64,000 nucleotides of DNA from Rhodoferax sp. (GTDB taxonomy: Bacteria; Pseudomonadota; Gammaproteobacteria; Burkholderiales; Burkholderiaceae_C), in the NCBI GenBank assembly GCA_003133245.1, contig PKWM01000024.1:49107-113106 (forward strand). The letters run 5' to 3'. Under the pieces are notes generated by a model that worked only from the letters and a program-made list of their open reading frames with translations, did no database searches and was not told the origin of the DNA. This document shows, in pieces, positions 55,424-63,354 of this stretch (the stretch's first letter is position 1; each line of letters begins with the position of its first letter). The position numbers and the translations under genes were made by a program.

Positions 55424-56482
55424 TCACTTGCTTTTGGAAATGAATATTTCTTGGTACAGCTTGTCCCATTTGGCGTAATCGTCCAGAATTACCCCGGCGT
55501 CAATAAACTTGATCGGCAGATTGCCCAGGGGCGACTTCACCTTGGTGTTGGTCGGGACAAAATCTCGCTTCAGGAGAATGTTTTGCCCTTCTTCGCTGAG
55601 CTCATATTCGAAGAACAGAATGGCCGCGTTCGGATTGGGTGCGGCCCGCGCCACGCCAATGCCGTTGGGCCGGGCGATTGCCGTGCCAATGGAGAACCAT
55701 TTCAGCGGCGCGCCCTTGTGCCCTAACTGCTCAGCCTTGTAGTTGTAAATGGTCAATGCCAGCGGCACTTCGCCCGAGGCCACCAGTTGGGTCAGCAGCG
55801 TGTGCCCACTGCGCACCGAGATGCCATTGGCAGCCACTATATCTTTGAACAGCTTGACGACACGCGCCTCACCCATCATGCCAGCCATCCCGGCCAGCCA
55901 GTCAAAGTCTCCGGCCTCGATGCCAAGGTGGCCTTTCCAGCGCGGGTTGGTAAGGTCTTCCCAGGTCTTGGGCAAGTCTTCTTTCTTCACCAGATTGGTG
56001 TTGTAGCCCTGCACGAAGACGTTGAGCCGGGTGCCGATCCACTCGCCGTGCGGGCGTATCGCTTCGGGCATCACATCCTTCAAAACGGGGGACTTGATCT
56101 GCTGCAGAATCTTCTCACGGTGCATCGCCTCGAGCTCAGGCCCGTTGGTTTCCATCACGTCAACCGTGAAGCGCTTGGCCTGGGCTTCAGTGATGGAGCG
56201 CTGTAGCACCTTATCGGCGCTGGCGCGCCAGATGTTGACCTTGATGCCATACTTCTTTTCAAAGCCAGCCACCAGCAGCGCCATGTCGTCGGTTGGGGCC
56301 GAAGTGTAGAGATTGAGTTTGCCCTCTTTTTTGGCACCGTCAATCAGGCGCTGCATGCGATCAGGGCCGGCGTACTGGGCCAGTTCAGCCATGCTGCCCG
56401 GGGCCTGTGCCAGCACCGCCCCTGGCAGCACCGAGCTCGCCAGTACCAGCGCTGAAAGCTGGGTAAATAAACGCTTCTTCAT
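55424..56482 (-). CDS. Fbp-type ABC transporter substrate-binding protein (SBP4)
   Basis: A periplasmic binding protein of 352 residues with RBS AAGGAG. Signal peptide QLSALVLASSVLPGAVLAQAP. Mature: YAGPDRMQRLIDGAKKEGKLNLYTS, FEKKYGIKVNIWRASADKVLQRSI, VMETNGPELEAMHREKIL, YNTNLVKKEDLPKTWEDL. The VMETNGPE segment groups it with SBP2 of set A. Lies between the porin/SBP remnant and SBP3. Confidence 0.86.
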   Translation of the reverse strand: MKKRLFTQLSALVLASSVLPGAVLAQAPGSMAELAQYAGPDRMQRLIDGAKKEGKLNLYTSAPTDDMALLVAGFEKKYGIKVNIWRASADKVLQRSITEAQAKRFTVDVMETNGPELEAMHREKILQQIKSPVLKDVMPEAIRPHGEWIGTRLNVFVQGYNTNLVKKEDLPKTWEDLTNPRWKGHLGIEAGDFDWLAGMAGMMGEARVVKLFKDIVAANGISVRSGHTLLTQLVASGEVPLALTIYNYKAEQLGHKGAPLKWFSIGTAIARPNGIGVARAAPNPNAAILFFEYELSEEGQNILLKRDFVPTNTKVKSPLGNLPIKFIDAGVILDDYAKWDKLYQEIFISKSK

Positions 56483-56545
56483 GGTGAATCTCCTTAGTTA
56501 TTATTGAAGCGCAGTAAACCACGCTTACTCACCGCAAACCAGGCG

Positions 56546-56871
56546 TCAATCTCCTTCCTTCTTGACCTTCTGCCCATTGAGGAAAAGCTCGGACCAGAGG
56601 TTTTCCCATTTATCGTTTTCATCGAGGATGATGACCGGCTCGATCATCTCGAACGGGAACTTGTTGAGCTTGGTGTCCACCTGCAGGCTTGAAGGCACCC
56701 GGTTGCGATCCTTCAGCAGGGTCTGTCTTTGCAGCGACAGTATGAATAAAGGTAGATTGCCTGATTGCGTGCACTCGGGTCCTGGGACCAGGCGCCGCCG
56801 GTTGCAAGGGCGCCGAGCGACGCCACCAGTAACTGGCGGCGTCGCAGATCGGGAAGCGAATTGATTTTCAA
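56546..56871 (-). pseudogene. Internally deleted Fbp-type binding-protein gene (SBP5 remnant)
   Basis: The start of a binding-protein gene (TTG at 56871) encodes about 40 residues with a signal-like stretch (RRRQLLVASLGALATGGAWS, then DPSARNQAIYLY). It then passes, out of frame, into about 68 codons matching the C-terminus of the same family (LSLQRQTLLKDRNRVPSSLQ and VIILDENDKWENLWSELFLN, compare VILDENDKWTQLWDKTF in SBP2), ending at 56546. About 240 codons are missing and the frame is lost. Eleven bases after the porin stop, so once part of the porin-SBP operon. Confidence 0.8.
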
Positions 56872-56881
56872 CCCGCCGCGC

Positions 56882-58102
56882 CTAGAAGCTGTGGGAAATG
56901 CCCAAGGCAAAGTCAGAGATAGCTTCGCCCGCGTTTGGCTTGTTGCTGAAATCGGCATTGCTATATTGCGCTGACGTACCGTTGGTCAGTCTGCCAACAC
57001 TGCCGAACAACGCAGTTCGTTTGCTCAGGTTATACCGGGCGGCCAGCGTCACCTTGGAGCCATTAAGACCCATTGTCGAACAGACGGCAGTGTTAACGAG
57101 GGTGCAAGACCCGGCATTCGCAGAATCGTACTGAACGGCAGTGGTCCATTGTTTAGTCCAATGGCTTTCCATTGACAGAAGGTAGGCCATGTTGTTGTAG
57201 CTACTGAAGCGGCCCGTGACGGTCGCGTTCTCGTTATAGTTCTTGCGGATCACGTCGAACTCGATCTGGTGCCCCTTGGCCACTTTGTACACCGTAGAGA
57301 ACTGGGTCGCCGTGTCGTTGGAATTGACGGCTAGATCCGTGAGGTTGGTGAGTCCTGTTGCCATGCTTCCCGAGCCACCGAAATAGTCATTATGAATTTC
57401 GTGGGCAAGCGCAAAGTACCAAGGGCCTTGGTCGTAGTGCACGCCCATCGAAACCAGATAGGGGTTGCGCGTGGCCGTCTTGGCTTCAAGCAGGGTGCCT
57501 GGGTCGCCCGGTGCGTACTGTACCCCAACAGTGAAGCCCCCCATCTCGGGCGACTCATATTGGGCAGAGTTCGCTGCACGTATGTGAAAAGTGGAGTTCT
57601 TGTTGCCGAAAGCGGCCACGCGCAGTACCGAACTCGACGACATCCAGGAGCCGCTGGAAAAACCCAGGATACCCAGGACGTCACCGTAGCTCTTGAAGAT
57701 CGTGTCCATGTTGCCCAGATGTATGGTGCCAAAGTTCCCCGTCAGTCCAACGAACGTATTGCGGCTGAACAAAGGGCTGCCATCACCTCCGGTATCCACC
57801 GGGGCCGTGCCCTCCAGCTGGAATTGCGCCTTCATGCCACCGCCCAGATCCTCTGAGCCAAGCAGGCCCCAGTTGGAATTCTTTCCCCCCATCATGCCGT
57901 TTTGGCTGGTAACCCCGTTGACCCCTGCGGCTTTCTTCGCCATCGTGGCGACCGGCGTTCCGGTAGCGGTGGCACCCGAGCCGCTTTCATCGAGCAAATA
58001 AGGGTAGAGCTTGCCGTAAATCTCCACGTTCTGAGCCAGAGCGGCAGGCGCTGCCACCGTGGCGCTGACCGCGAGGGCCAATAAGGTCAATTTTGTCTTC
58101 AT
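56882..58102 (-). CDS. Outer-membrane general porin
   Basis: A 406-residue trimeric-porin-type protein: signal peptide MKTKLTLLALAVSATVAAPAALAQ, mature start NVEIYGKLYPYLLDESG, Gly/aromatic-rich alternating beta strands, the LGNMDTIFKSYGD loop-3-like region, and the C-terminal FALGISHSF ending in Phe, needed for BAM recognition. RBS GGAG. First gene downstream of the regulated promoter at 58182-58254; the following genes encode substrate-binding proteins, so it likely admits the substrate across the outer membrane. Confidence 0.92.
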   Translation of the reverse strand: MKTKLTLLALAVSATVAAPAALAQNVEIYGKLYPYLLDESGSGATATGTPVATMAKKAAGVNGVTSQNGMMGGKNSNWGLLGSEDLGGGMKAQFQLEGTAPVDTGGDGSPLFSRNTFVGLTGNFGTIHLGNMDTIFKSYGDVLGILGFSSGSWMSSSSVLRVAAFGNKNSTFHIRAANSAQYESPEMGGFTVGVQYAPGDPGTLLEAKTATRNPYLVSMGVHYDQGPWYFALAHEIHNDYFGGSGSMATGLTNLTDLAVNSNDTATQFSTVYKVAKGHQIEFDVIRKNYNENATVTGRFSSYNNMAYLLSMESHWTKQWTTAVQYDSANAGSCTLVNTAVCSTMGLNGSKVTLAARYNLSKRTALFGSVGRLTNGTSAQYSNADFSNKPNAGEAISDFALGISHSF

Positions 58103-58181
58103 AAAGTCTCCAGTTTGTGTTGTGAAAAAAACTACTTAAAAATGGGTTGGCGTGGCCTGGGTTCCTGGTTCACGTCGGTAG

Positions 58182-58254
58182 TTCCTGCATACGGAACGAG
58201 GTGCCATATGCAGGAATCTGTTTACACTTTAATTAGGCTTTCTAGGCCTGTCAA
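58182..58254 (-). promoter_or_regulatory. Porin promoter with downstream operator
   Basis: On the minus strand TTGACA (58249-58254) and TAAAGT (58226-58231) are 17 bp apart. Just downstream (58182-58216) is the inverted repeat TTCCTGCATA...TATGCAGGAA, containing GTTCC-TGCATAC-GGAAC, the motif also seen before SBP1, SBP2 and iclR. A site just after the start suggests repression in the ground state. Confidence 0.7.
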
Positions 58255-58282
58255 TACAGAATTTTCCGAATATTTCTCGGAT

Positions 58283-59422
58283 TTATGCTCCGCGCAACAC
58301 TTTTACGGGCGGCAGTTCGGCAAGCTCGGCCTGGTAGGCCTCGTCCATGTGGGGCTTGAGGCCAAGCTTGGCCAGCGCCTCGGCGAAGGTTTGGCGCACC
58401 TGAGGTGATTCGTCGGCGTAATCGACCTGATGCCCGCCGACGCGCCGACTGACCCACGCCTTGGGCACACCCTGGGCGTTGCGGATCGCCACACCCTCGG
58501 CCTTGAACGCCAGGTAGCGCGCCGGTGTGGTGCCGGTGTTGAAGTGTTGGTGAAACCACATATTGGGCGGCACGATCATGGTGCCCTCTTTCCAGTCAAA
58601 GCGACGCGGCTCCTCACCCTCCGGCCCCATCAGGCTGTAACCCACGCCGCTCAAGACGATCACGTGGGCGCCCGGGCCGTGCGCATGCGCCCTTTTGTAG
58701 GTGCCCACCGGGAACTGGGAGATGTGGCTGTTCATGCTGCCCTTGGCCATGCTGAAGCGGATATGCCCGCCGCCGGCACCGCGCTCCTTGGCGGGGATGA
58801 GCGGCAGGTTGATCGCGTCGGCCACGAAATTGGTGTCGAGCAACAGGCCTTTTTGCTCGCCTTTGTTGACAAAGTAGTCGCTTTCGCCGGCGAATCGGCC
58901 TTTGAAGTCGTAGGCGGTGTTGAAAATGAAATCCGTGTCGCCGAAAGCATTGATGATGTCCGGCCCGTTGGTCACTGAAACAAAGCGGACGGCGTCTTTG
59001 CCTGAGCCGTTGAAATGCTGGTGCCAGGTGTTGAGCGGGATGGCGAAGATCGCGCCCGCCTTCCATTCAAAACTGACCTTGACGCCCGCGTCGTTCCAGA
59101 CGCTGGTGGAGCCGCGCCCGTCGAGGATATAAACCATCTCCTCGAACAATTGGCGCTGCGGCGCAAGCTGCTTGCCCGGCGGGATCTCGCAAACGTAGCA
59201 GTCGTTCGAAGTGCGCGAAGCGTCGTGATTGAGGTAAACACCGCTGCCACCGCGACGCGCCCAGGGCTTGAGCGCGATGTCGTGCAGGTTGGGCACGTAC
59301 ATGGCATCGACGATGTCCAGCCCCTCTGTGGCAATCCAGCGTGCGTAGGACGTATCTTTTTCGGTTTCGAATTTTTTAGCCGTGGTATCTGAGACCTGAG
59401 CATTCTGACTACTGTTGTTCAT
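58283..59422 (-). CDS. Bicupin protein, set B
   Basis: A 379-residue two-cupin protein, paralogue of 41183-42427. Here the first barrel has lost the HxH pair (GKQLAPQRQLFEEMVYILDGRG) but keeps TWHQHFNGS. The second barrel is complete: YKRAHAHGPGAHVIVLSGVG and MWFHQHFNTG. So, as in set A, the barrels are unequal, but by different losses. RBS AAGGA; 23 bp after the type II cupin gene. Enzymatic reaction unknown. Confidence 0.78.
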   Translation of the reverse strand: MNNSSQNAQVSDTTAKKFETEKDTSYARWIATEGLDIVDAMYVPNLHDIALKPWARRGGSGVYLNHDASRTSNDCYVCEIPPGKQLAPQRQLFEEMVYILDGRGSTSVWNDAGVKVSFEWKAGAIFAIPLNTWHQHFNGSGKDAVRFVSVTNGPDIINAFGDTDFIFNTAYDFKGRFAGESDYFVNKGEQKGLLLDTNFVADAINLPLIPAKERGAGGGHIRFSMAKGSMNSHISQFPVGTYKRAHAHGPGAHVIVLSGVGYSLMGPEGEEPRRFDWKEGTMIVPPNMWFHQHFNTGTTPARYLAFKAEGVAIRNAQGVPKAWVSRRVGGHQVDYADESPQVRQTFAEALAKLGLKPHMDEAYQAELAELPPVKVLRGA

Positions 59423-59445
59423 TAAATTAATTTCCTTGGTTAGGT

Positions 59446-60066
59446 TTAGGCGAGTTGGGTTATCTTGTTGGGGGAGCGCAGGTAATTGGCCACGGCTGCG
59501 GCGCTCAGCACTTGGCCGGGTTGAAATTCGGGTGCATTTTCAAGTTGTTCCAGATCGTTAAGGCCACTGGCCTTGAAAATACGGTTGATCGCCGAAATCA
59601 GCCGCACCGGCTGGTCTGCTTTGGCGTTAAAGTGCTGGTGGATCGTATTGGGCGGAATGTAGATCACGTCGCCCGCCTCCCACTCGTAACGTTTTATTTC
59701 CGCCTGCGCCGTCCAGTGGTAGGTGTCGGTAATTTCAACATCGCAGTCCTGGTGCAGGTCGTAACCCTGGCCTTCAAGAACATACAGGCATTCCTCCGCC
59801 AGGTGCCGGTGCTTGCCCGAGCGGCTGCCCGGCGGAATGATTTGCATGTAAGCGTCCACTGTCTCCATGCGAGTATTCATGCCTTCGTTGAGCAGGTGCT
59901 TGAGCAGGCCCTGGCGGGCCATCTCCCAGGGCATATCCTGCGGCAACACCAACTTCTTGCGCTTGGCGTTGCGCGCCGGCGCGCTGCTTGCATCGTCGAG
60001 CAGCGCCTGATACAGATCCTGATGCGCGTCGCCCTGCAACCACGCTTTCGATTCACTCCATGCCAT
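59446..60066 (-). CDS. Single-domain cupin (type II), set B
   Basis: A 206-residue cupin paralogous to 44271-44828: LLKHLLNEGMNTRMETVDAY, SGKHRHLAEECLYVLEGQGYDLH, YIPPNTIHQHFNAKAD. Predicted metal ligands: two His of HRH, Glu of AEE, His of HQHFN. It has a C-terminal extension of about 35 residues (LEQLENAPEFQPGQVLSAAA). RBS GGGAGA. Confidence 0.8.
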   Translation of the reverse strand: MAWSESKAWLQGDAHQDLYQALLDDASSAPARNAKRKKLVLPQDMPWEMARQGLLKHLLNEGMNTRMETVDAYMQIIPPGSRSGKHRHLAEECLYVLEGQGYDLHQDCDVEITDTYHWTAQAEIKRYEWEAGDVIYIPPNTIHQHFNAKADQPVRLISAINRIFKASGLNDLEQLENAPEFQPGQVLSAAAVANYLRSPNKITQLA

Positions 60067-60099
60067 TTCGTTCTCCCAATGTTGGTTTGCTGGCCGTGC

Positions 60100-60705
60100 T
60101 CAGTCGGCGTGGTTGTAGTTGCTTTCGCCTTCACGGACCTGAAAGCCTTCGCCACCGGACGCGGCAACACTGGGCCGTGGCTCGACCTGTTGCTGGAACA
60201 GCATGTTCATGAACAGATACATCGGCTTGGACTTGATAACCAGAGCGCGCGCCGGTTTGCTGTTGCTGGCATTGAAATGCTGGTGCACGCAGTTGTTGTG
60301 AACAATCGCAATGTCGCCGGCCTTCCAGTCGTAACGCACGCCGTCGTGGATCTCATAGCCTTCGCCGTCAAGGATGTAGAACGCAGCCTCATTGACGTGT
60401 CCGTGCTTCTGCGAGCGCCCGCCCGGGCCGTACTCTTCGAGGTGCAGGTGGAAGGTTTGGGTAATCCCATCCTTGGGCTCGACATAGTGCCGACTGAAGG
60501 CCTGCGGGCCATCGATAAACTTGATCTGCGAGCCCTTGCGCACCCTCGGCATCGCGCGTAACCGGTCGAGTTCTTCCTTCAGGCTGTACTGGCCCTGGAT
60601 GGCGCGCACAAAGATGCGGTCTTTCTTGCTGTGATAGTGCGACGCGTTGCCGATAGCAGCGCTCGGCGCAGGATTGGCGCCGCCCTTGTTGTTTTCAGTT
60701 TCCAT
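60100..60705 (-). CDS. Single-domain cupin (type I), set B
   Basis: A 201-residue cupin paralogous to 43689-44258: EYGPGGRSQKHGHVNEAAFYILDGEGYEIHDG and HNNCVHQHFNASN, then SKPMYLFMNMLFQQQ. RBS GGAGCAG. Its start overlaps the 3' end of the dehydrogenase gene by 11 bp. As in set A, type I precedes type II in transcription order. Confidence 0.8.
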   Translation of the reverse strand: METENNKGGANPAPSAAIGNASHYHSKKDRIFVRAIQGQYSLKEELDRLRAMPRVRKGSQIKFIDGPQAFSRHYVEPKDGITQTFHLHLEEYGPGGRSQKHGHVNEAAFYILDGEGYEIHDGVRYDWKAGDIAIVHNNCVHQHFNASNSKPARALVIKSKPMYLFMNMLFQQQVEPRPSVAASGGEGFQVREGESNYNHAD

Positions 60706-61507
60706 ACTGCTCCAGTTTGTAGCGATTGGGTTTGAGGGCGCGACAGAGCTCGCGGTTGAGGCCGGCTTGCGGCAAGGCGATGCCGGACTCGGCGGCCATT
60801 TTAGCGACGATAGCCATGTCGTCTTCGGCCCAGGCCATGGTTTGCGTGCCCCATTTCTCCAGCGGCCCGTTGGCGCAACTCGAAGTCAGCAGCGCCTTGC
60901 GCAGCGCCTCGATGTCGGCGCCATAGTGCTGCGCCAGCGCCAGACCTTCATGGTCAGCCACCAGACAGGCCCACAGGATCAGGTTGTTGACGGCCTTGGC
61001 GACCTGCGCCGTACCGATACCCCCGGTGTGCACCACATCGGCCGAGTAGGCGCGCAACACCGGCGTCAGCTGCGCGACCACGTCGGCGCTGCCGCCGACG
61101 AAGGACAGCAAAGTGCCGTTGTCGGCCGCTTCGCCGCCACGGCAAACTGTCGAGTCAACCACGTACACGCCGCGCGGTTCGCAACGCGCCGCCAGTTCCC
61201 GGGCGGTGTCAGGGTGGATGGTGCTGAGAATTGCGATGATGCTGCCCGGACGCGCCTGACTGAGCGGCCCCTCGGTGTCGAACAGCGCGCGCACCTCGGC
61301 GTCGAAGCCAACGCAGACCAGGATCACCTCACAGACCGCAGCCAGCGCTTGCGGGCCAGCCGCCCAGTACGCGCCTTGCCCGGTGACAAACGCCTGCTTG
61401 GCCGGATTCAAATCGCAGGCCTGCGTGGTAAAGTCTTGACGCACCAGATGGCCAATGATGGGTGCGCCCATGCGCCCCACACCAATGATGCCGACGGTTG
61501 GTTTCAT
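60695..61507 (-). CDS. Beta-hydroxyacid dehydrogenase-family oxidoreductase
   Basis: About 270 residues from the ATG at 61507 (MKPTVGIIGVGRMGAPIIGHLV), which places the NAD(P)-binding GxGxMG loop correctly; the track ORF extends into the upstream gene. Substrate-binding DSTVCRGGEAADNGTLLSFVGG and the catalytic Lys region GTAQVAKAVNNLILW are family hallmarks (3-hydroxyisobutyrate, tartronate-semialdehyde and related reductases). Positioned between the ThDP enzyme and the cupins, where set A has an aldehyde dehydrogenase instead. Substrate unknown. Confidence 0.88.
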   Translation of the reverse strand: MKPTVGIIGVGRMGAPIIGHLVRQDFTTQACDLNPAKQAFVTGQGAYWAAGPQALAAVCEVILVCVGFDAEVRALFDTEGPLSQARPGSIIAILSTIHPDTARELAARCEPRGVYVVDSTVCRGGEAADNGTLLSFVGGSADVVAQLTPVLRAYSADVVHTGGIGTAQVAKAVNNLILWACLVADHEGLALAQHYGADIEALRKALLTSSCANGPLEKWGTQTMAWAEDDMAIVAKMAAESGIALPQAGLNRELCRALKPNRYKLEQYGN

Positions 61508-61521
61508 GGATGGAACGTCTT

Positions 61522-63354
61522 TCAGCGCTTTTGGGTAATCGTGTCGAGCAGCGCCGGACGACCGGCCTTGACCTCGGCGATGGCGCGCTTCAATGCCGCC
61601 GCCACGTCGCCCGGCTGATCGATCGGACCTTCGGCGTACCAGCCCATCGAGCGTGCCAGGGTGGCAAAGTCGGGTGGCGGGCCGTCCAGGTCCATGCCGA
61701 TGTAAGCACGCTCCACCGGCGTTCCGCGCAGCTTGGCCATTCGAATCTGGTGTTCCCAGTCGTTGAAATAGGCGCGGTTGTTGTACATCACGACCAGCAT
61801 CGGGATGCGGTGTTTGGCCGCCACCCACAAGGCCCCGGCATCGAACATCAGATCGCCGTCGGGCTGGATGTCAACCACCAGCCGACCTTGACCGCGGTGC
61901 GCCAGCGCCACCCCCAGCGAAATGCCAAACTGGGTGGCGGTACCCAGCGATTTGCCAGCGTGACGGTAGGGCTTGTCGAAGTTCCATAGCTTGCGCGTCC
62001 ATTCCTCCAGCGTGCCCGCAGTCAGCACCCAGTCTTCGTCTTTGATGGCAGCCCACACTTCACTGGCCAGACGTGGCAGTGTGATCGGGCTGGCATCCCA
62101 GTCAACCTTCGCCTCGAGCGCCCACTGCGCGCGCAAGTCTGTGTGTTTGCGGGCGGTGGCGGCGCTGCGCTTGGCGGCCCGGCCAACAAAGGTTTCATCC
62201 TTGCGGGCGCGCTGCTTGAGCAAAGCCGTCAGCGCCGGAATGGCAACCGTGCTGTCGGCGACGATGCGCTGGTCAGCATAAAGCAGACGCTGGTAGTCCA
62301 TCGCCCAGGCCGAGATGTTCAGATCGCCAAAGCCGATGTCAATCCATTGGCAGCCCTTGGGCACCAGGCTCACCAGTTCTCGCGTCGTGCTGGTCAGCGC
62401 CGTGGTGGGCCGCTCCCAGTCGCGCACATCCAGGCAAAGCACCACGTCGGCGTCGCGGAAGAGGTCTTTCGACATGCTCAGGTTCAGCGGGTGCTGGCCC
62501 GGGAAGCTCAAACGCATGTTCAGGTCGTAAACCGGCGCACCCAGGGTTTCAGCCAGCTTCACCAGCGCCTCGAAACCCTTCGGGTCGCGGCCCACATACT
62601 CGGTCAGGATGACCGGCCGCTTGGCCGCCACCAGCGTGTCGGCCGCCTTGGCCAGCGCTGCCGGATCAGGTGCGATGGGGGCTGGCACCGTCTGGAAGGT
62701 CACCGGCGGCAGCGGCACCGGATGCTCAAGCTTTTTCTCTTGCAGCCAGGCGTCGTAACAAATATAAACCGGGCCGCGCGGCTCGGTCATCATCACCGAA
62801 TAGGCGCGCGCAAAGGCCTCTGGCACACCCTCCACGGTGGTGGGCTGGTAGTCCCACTTGGTGTATTCGCGCACCGCCGCACCCTGCGACTGCGCCGAGT
62901 GGATCCAGTCGATCCGGGGGCGACGCTTGGTTTCGTCCATCGGGCCGGTGGCACCCACGATGAAGATCGGCGCACGATCGATATAGGCGTAATAGACCGC
63001 CATGTTGGCGTGCAGCAAGCCGACCAGGTTGTGCAGGATCGCCACCATCGGCTTGCCACTGGCCTTGCCGTAGCCGTGCGCGATCTGGACTGCCGTTTCT
63101 TCATGCTGGCACAGCATCATGGTCGGCGTATTGCCGCCGTAATTGACAATCGAGTCGTGCAGCCCGCGGTAGCTGGCGCCGGGGTTCAGCGCCGCGTACG
63201 GAAGGTGGTAACGGTGCAGCAGGTCAACAATGACGTCGGCACCCCAACGCTCCTTGGGCTTGACTGCGGCGGGTGTCTTCTTGGGCTTGGTTGCGTGAGC
63301 GCTGTCTTCAGCGTCGGCGCTGACCAGCGCCGTTTTGACCGGGCGGCGCATCAT
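61522..63354 (-). CDS. ThDP-dependent enzyme, set B
   Basis: 610 residues from the ATG at 63354, overlapping the ABC ATPase stop by 4 bp (a second Met follows at once). Paralogue of 36349-38118: the same GADVIVDLLHRYHLPYAALNPGASYRGLHDS opening and CQHEETAVQIAHGYGKASGKP catalytic-Glu region. Its PP-domain motif reads QPDGDLMFDAGALW...NN, with Pro in place of the first Gly of GDG while the metal-binding Asp is kept. A charged N-terminal extension of ~45 residues is absent in set A. Decarboxylase or carboligase is likely. Confidence 0.83.
   Translation of the reverse strand: MMRRPVKTALVSADAEDSAHATKPKKTPAAVKPKERWGADVIVDLLHRYHLPYAALNPGASYRGLHDSIVNYGGNTPTMMLCQHEETAVQIAHGYGKASGKPMVAILHNLVGLLHANMAVYYAYIDRAPIFIVGATGPMDETKRRPRIDWIHSAQSQGAAVREYTKWDYQPTTVEGVPEAFARAYSVMMTEPRGPVYICYDAWLQEKKLEHPVPLPPVTFQTVPAPIAPDPAALAKAADTLVAAKRPVILTEYVGRDPKGFEALVKLAETLGAPVYDLNMRLSFPGQHPLNLSMSKDLFRDADVVLCLDVRDWERPTTALTSTTRELVSLVPKGCQWIDIGFGDLNISAWAMDYQRLLYADQRIVADSTVAIPALTALLKQRARKDETFVGRAAKRSAATARKHTDLRAQWALEAKVDWDASPITLPRLASEVWAAIKDEDWVLTAGTLEEWTRKLWNFDKPYRHAGKSLGTATQFGISLGVALAHRGQGRLVVDIQPDGDLMFDAGALWVAAKHRIPMLVVMYNNRAYFNDWEHQIRMAKLRGTPVERAYIGMDLDGPPPDFATLARSMGWYAEGPIDQPGDVAAALKRAIAEVKAGRPALLDTITQKR

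Noticed and set aside
58115-58408. 97-residue ORF upstream of the porin
   Set aside because: Overlaps the porin promoter/operator and the end of the bicupin gene.
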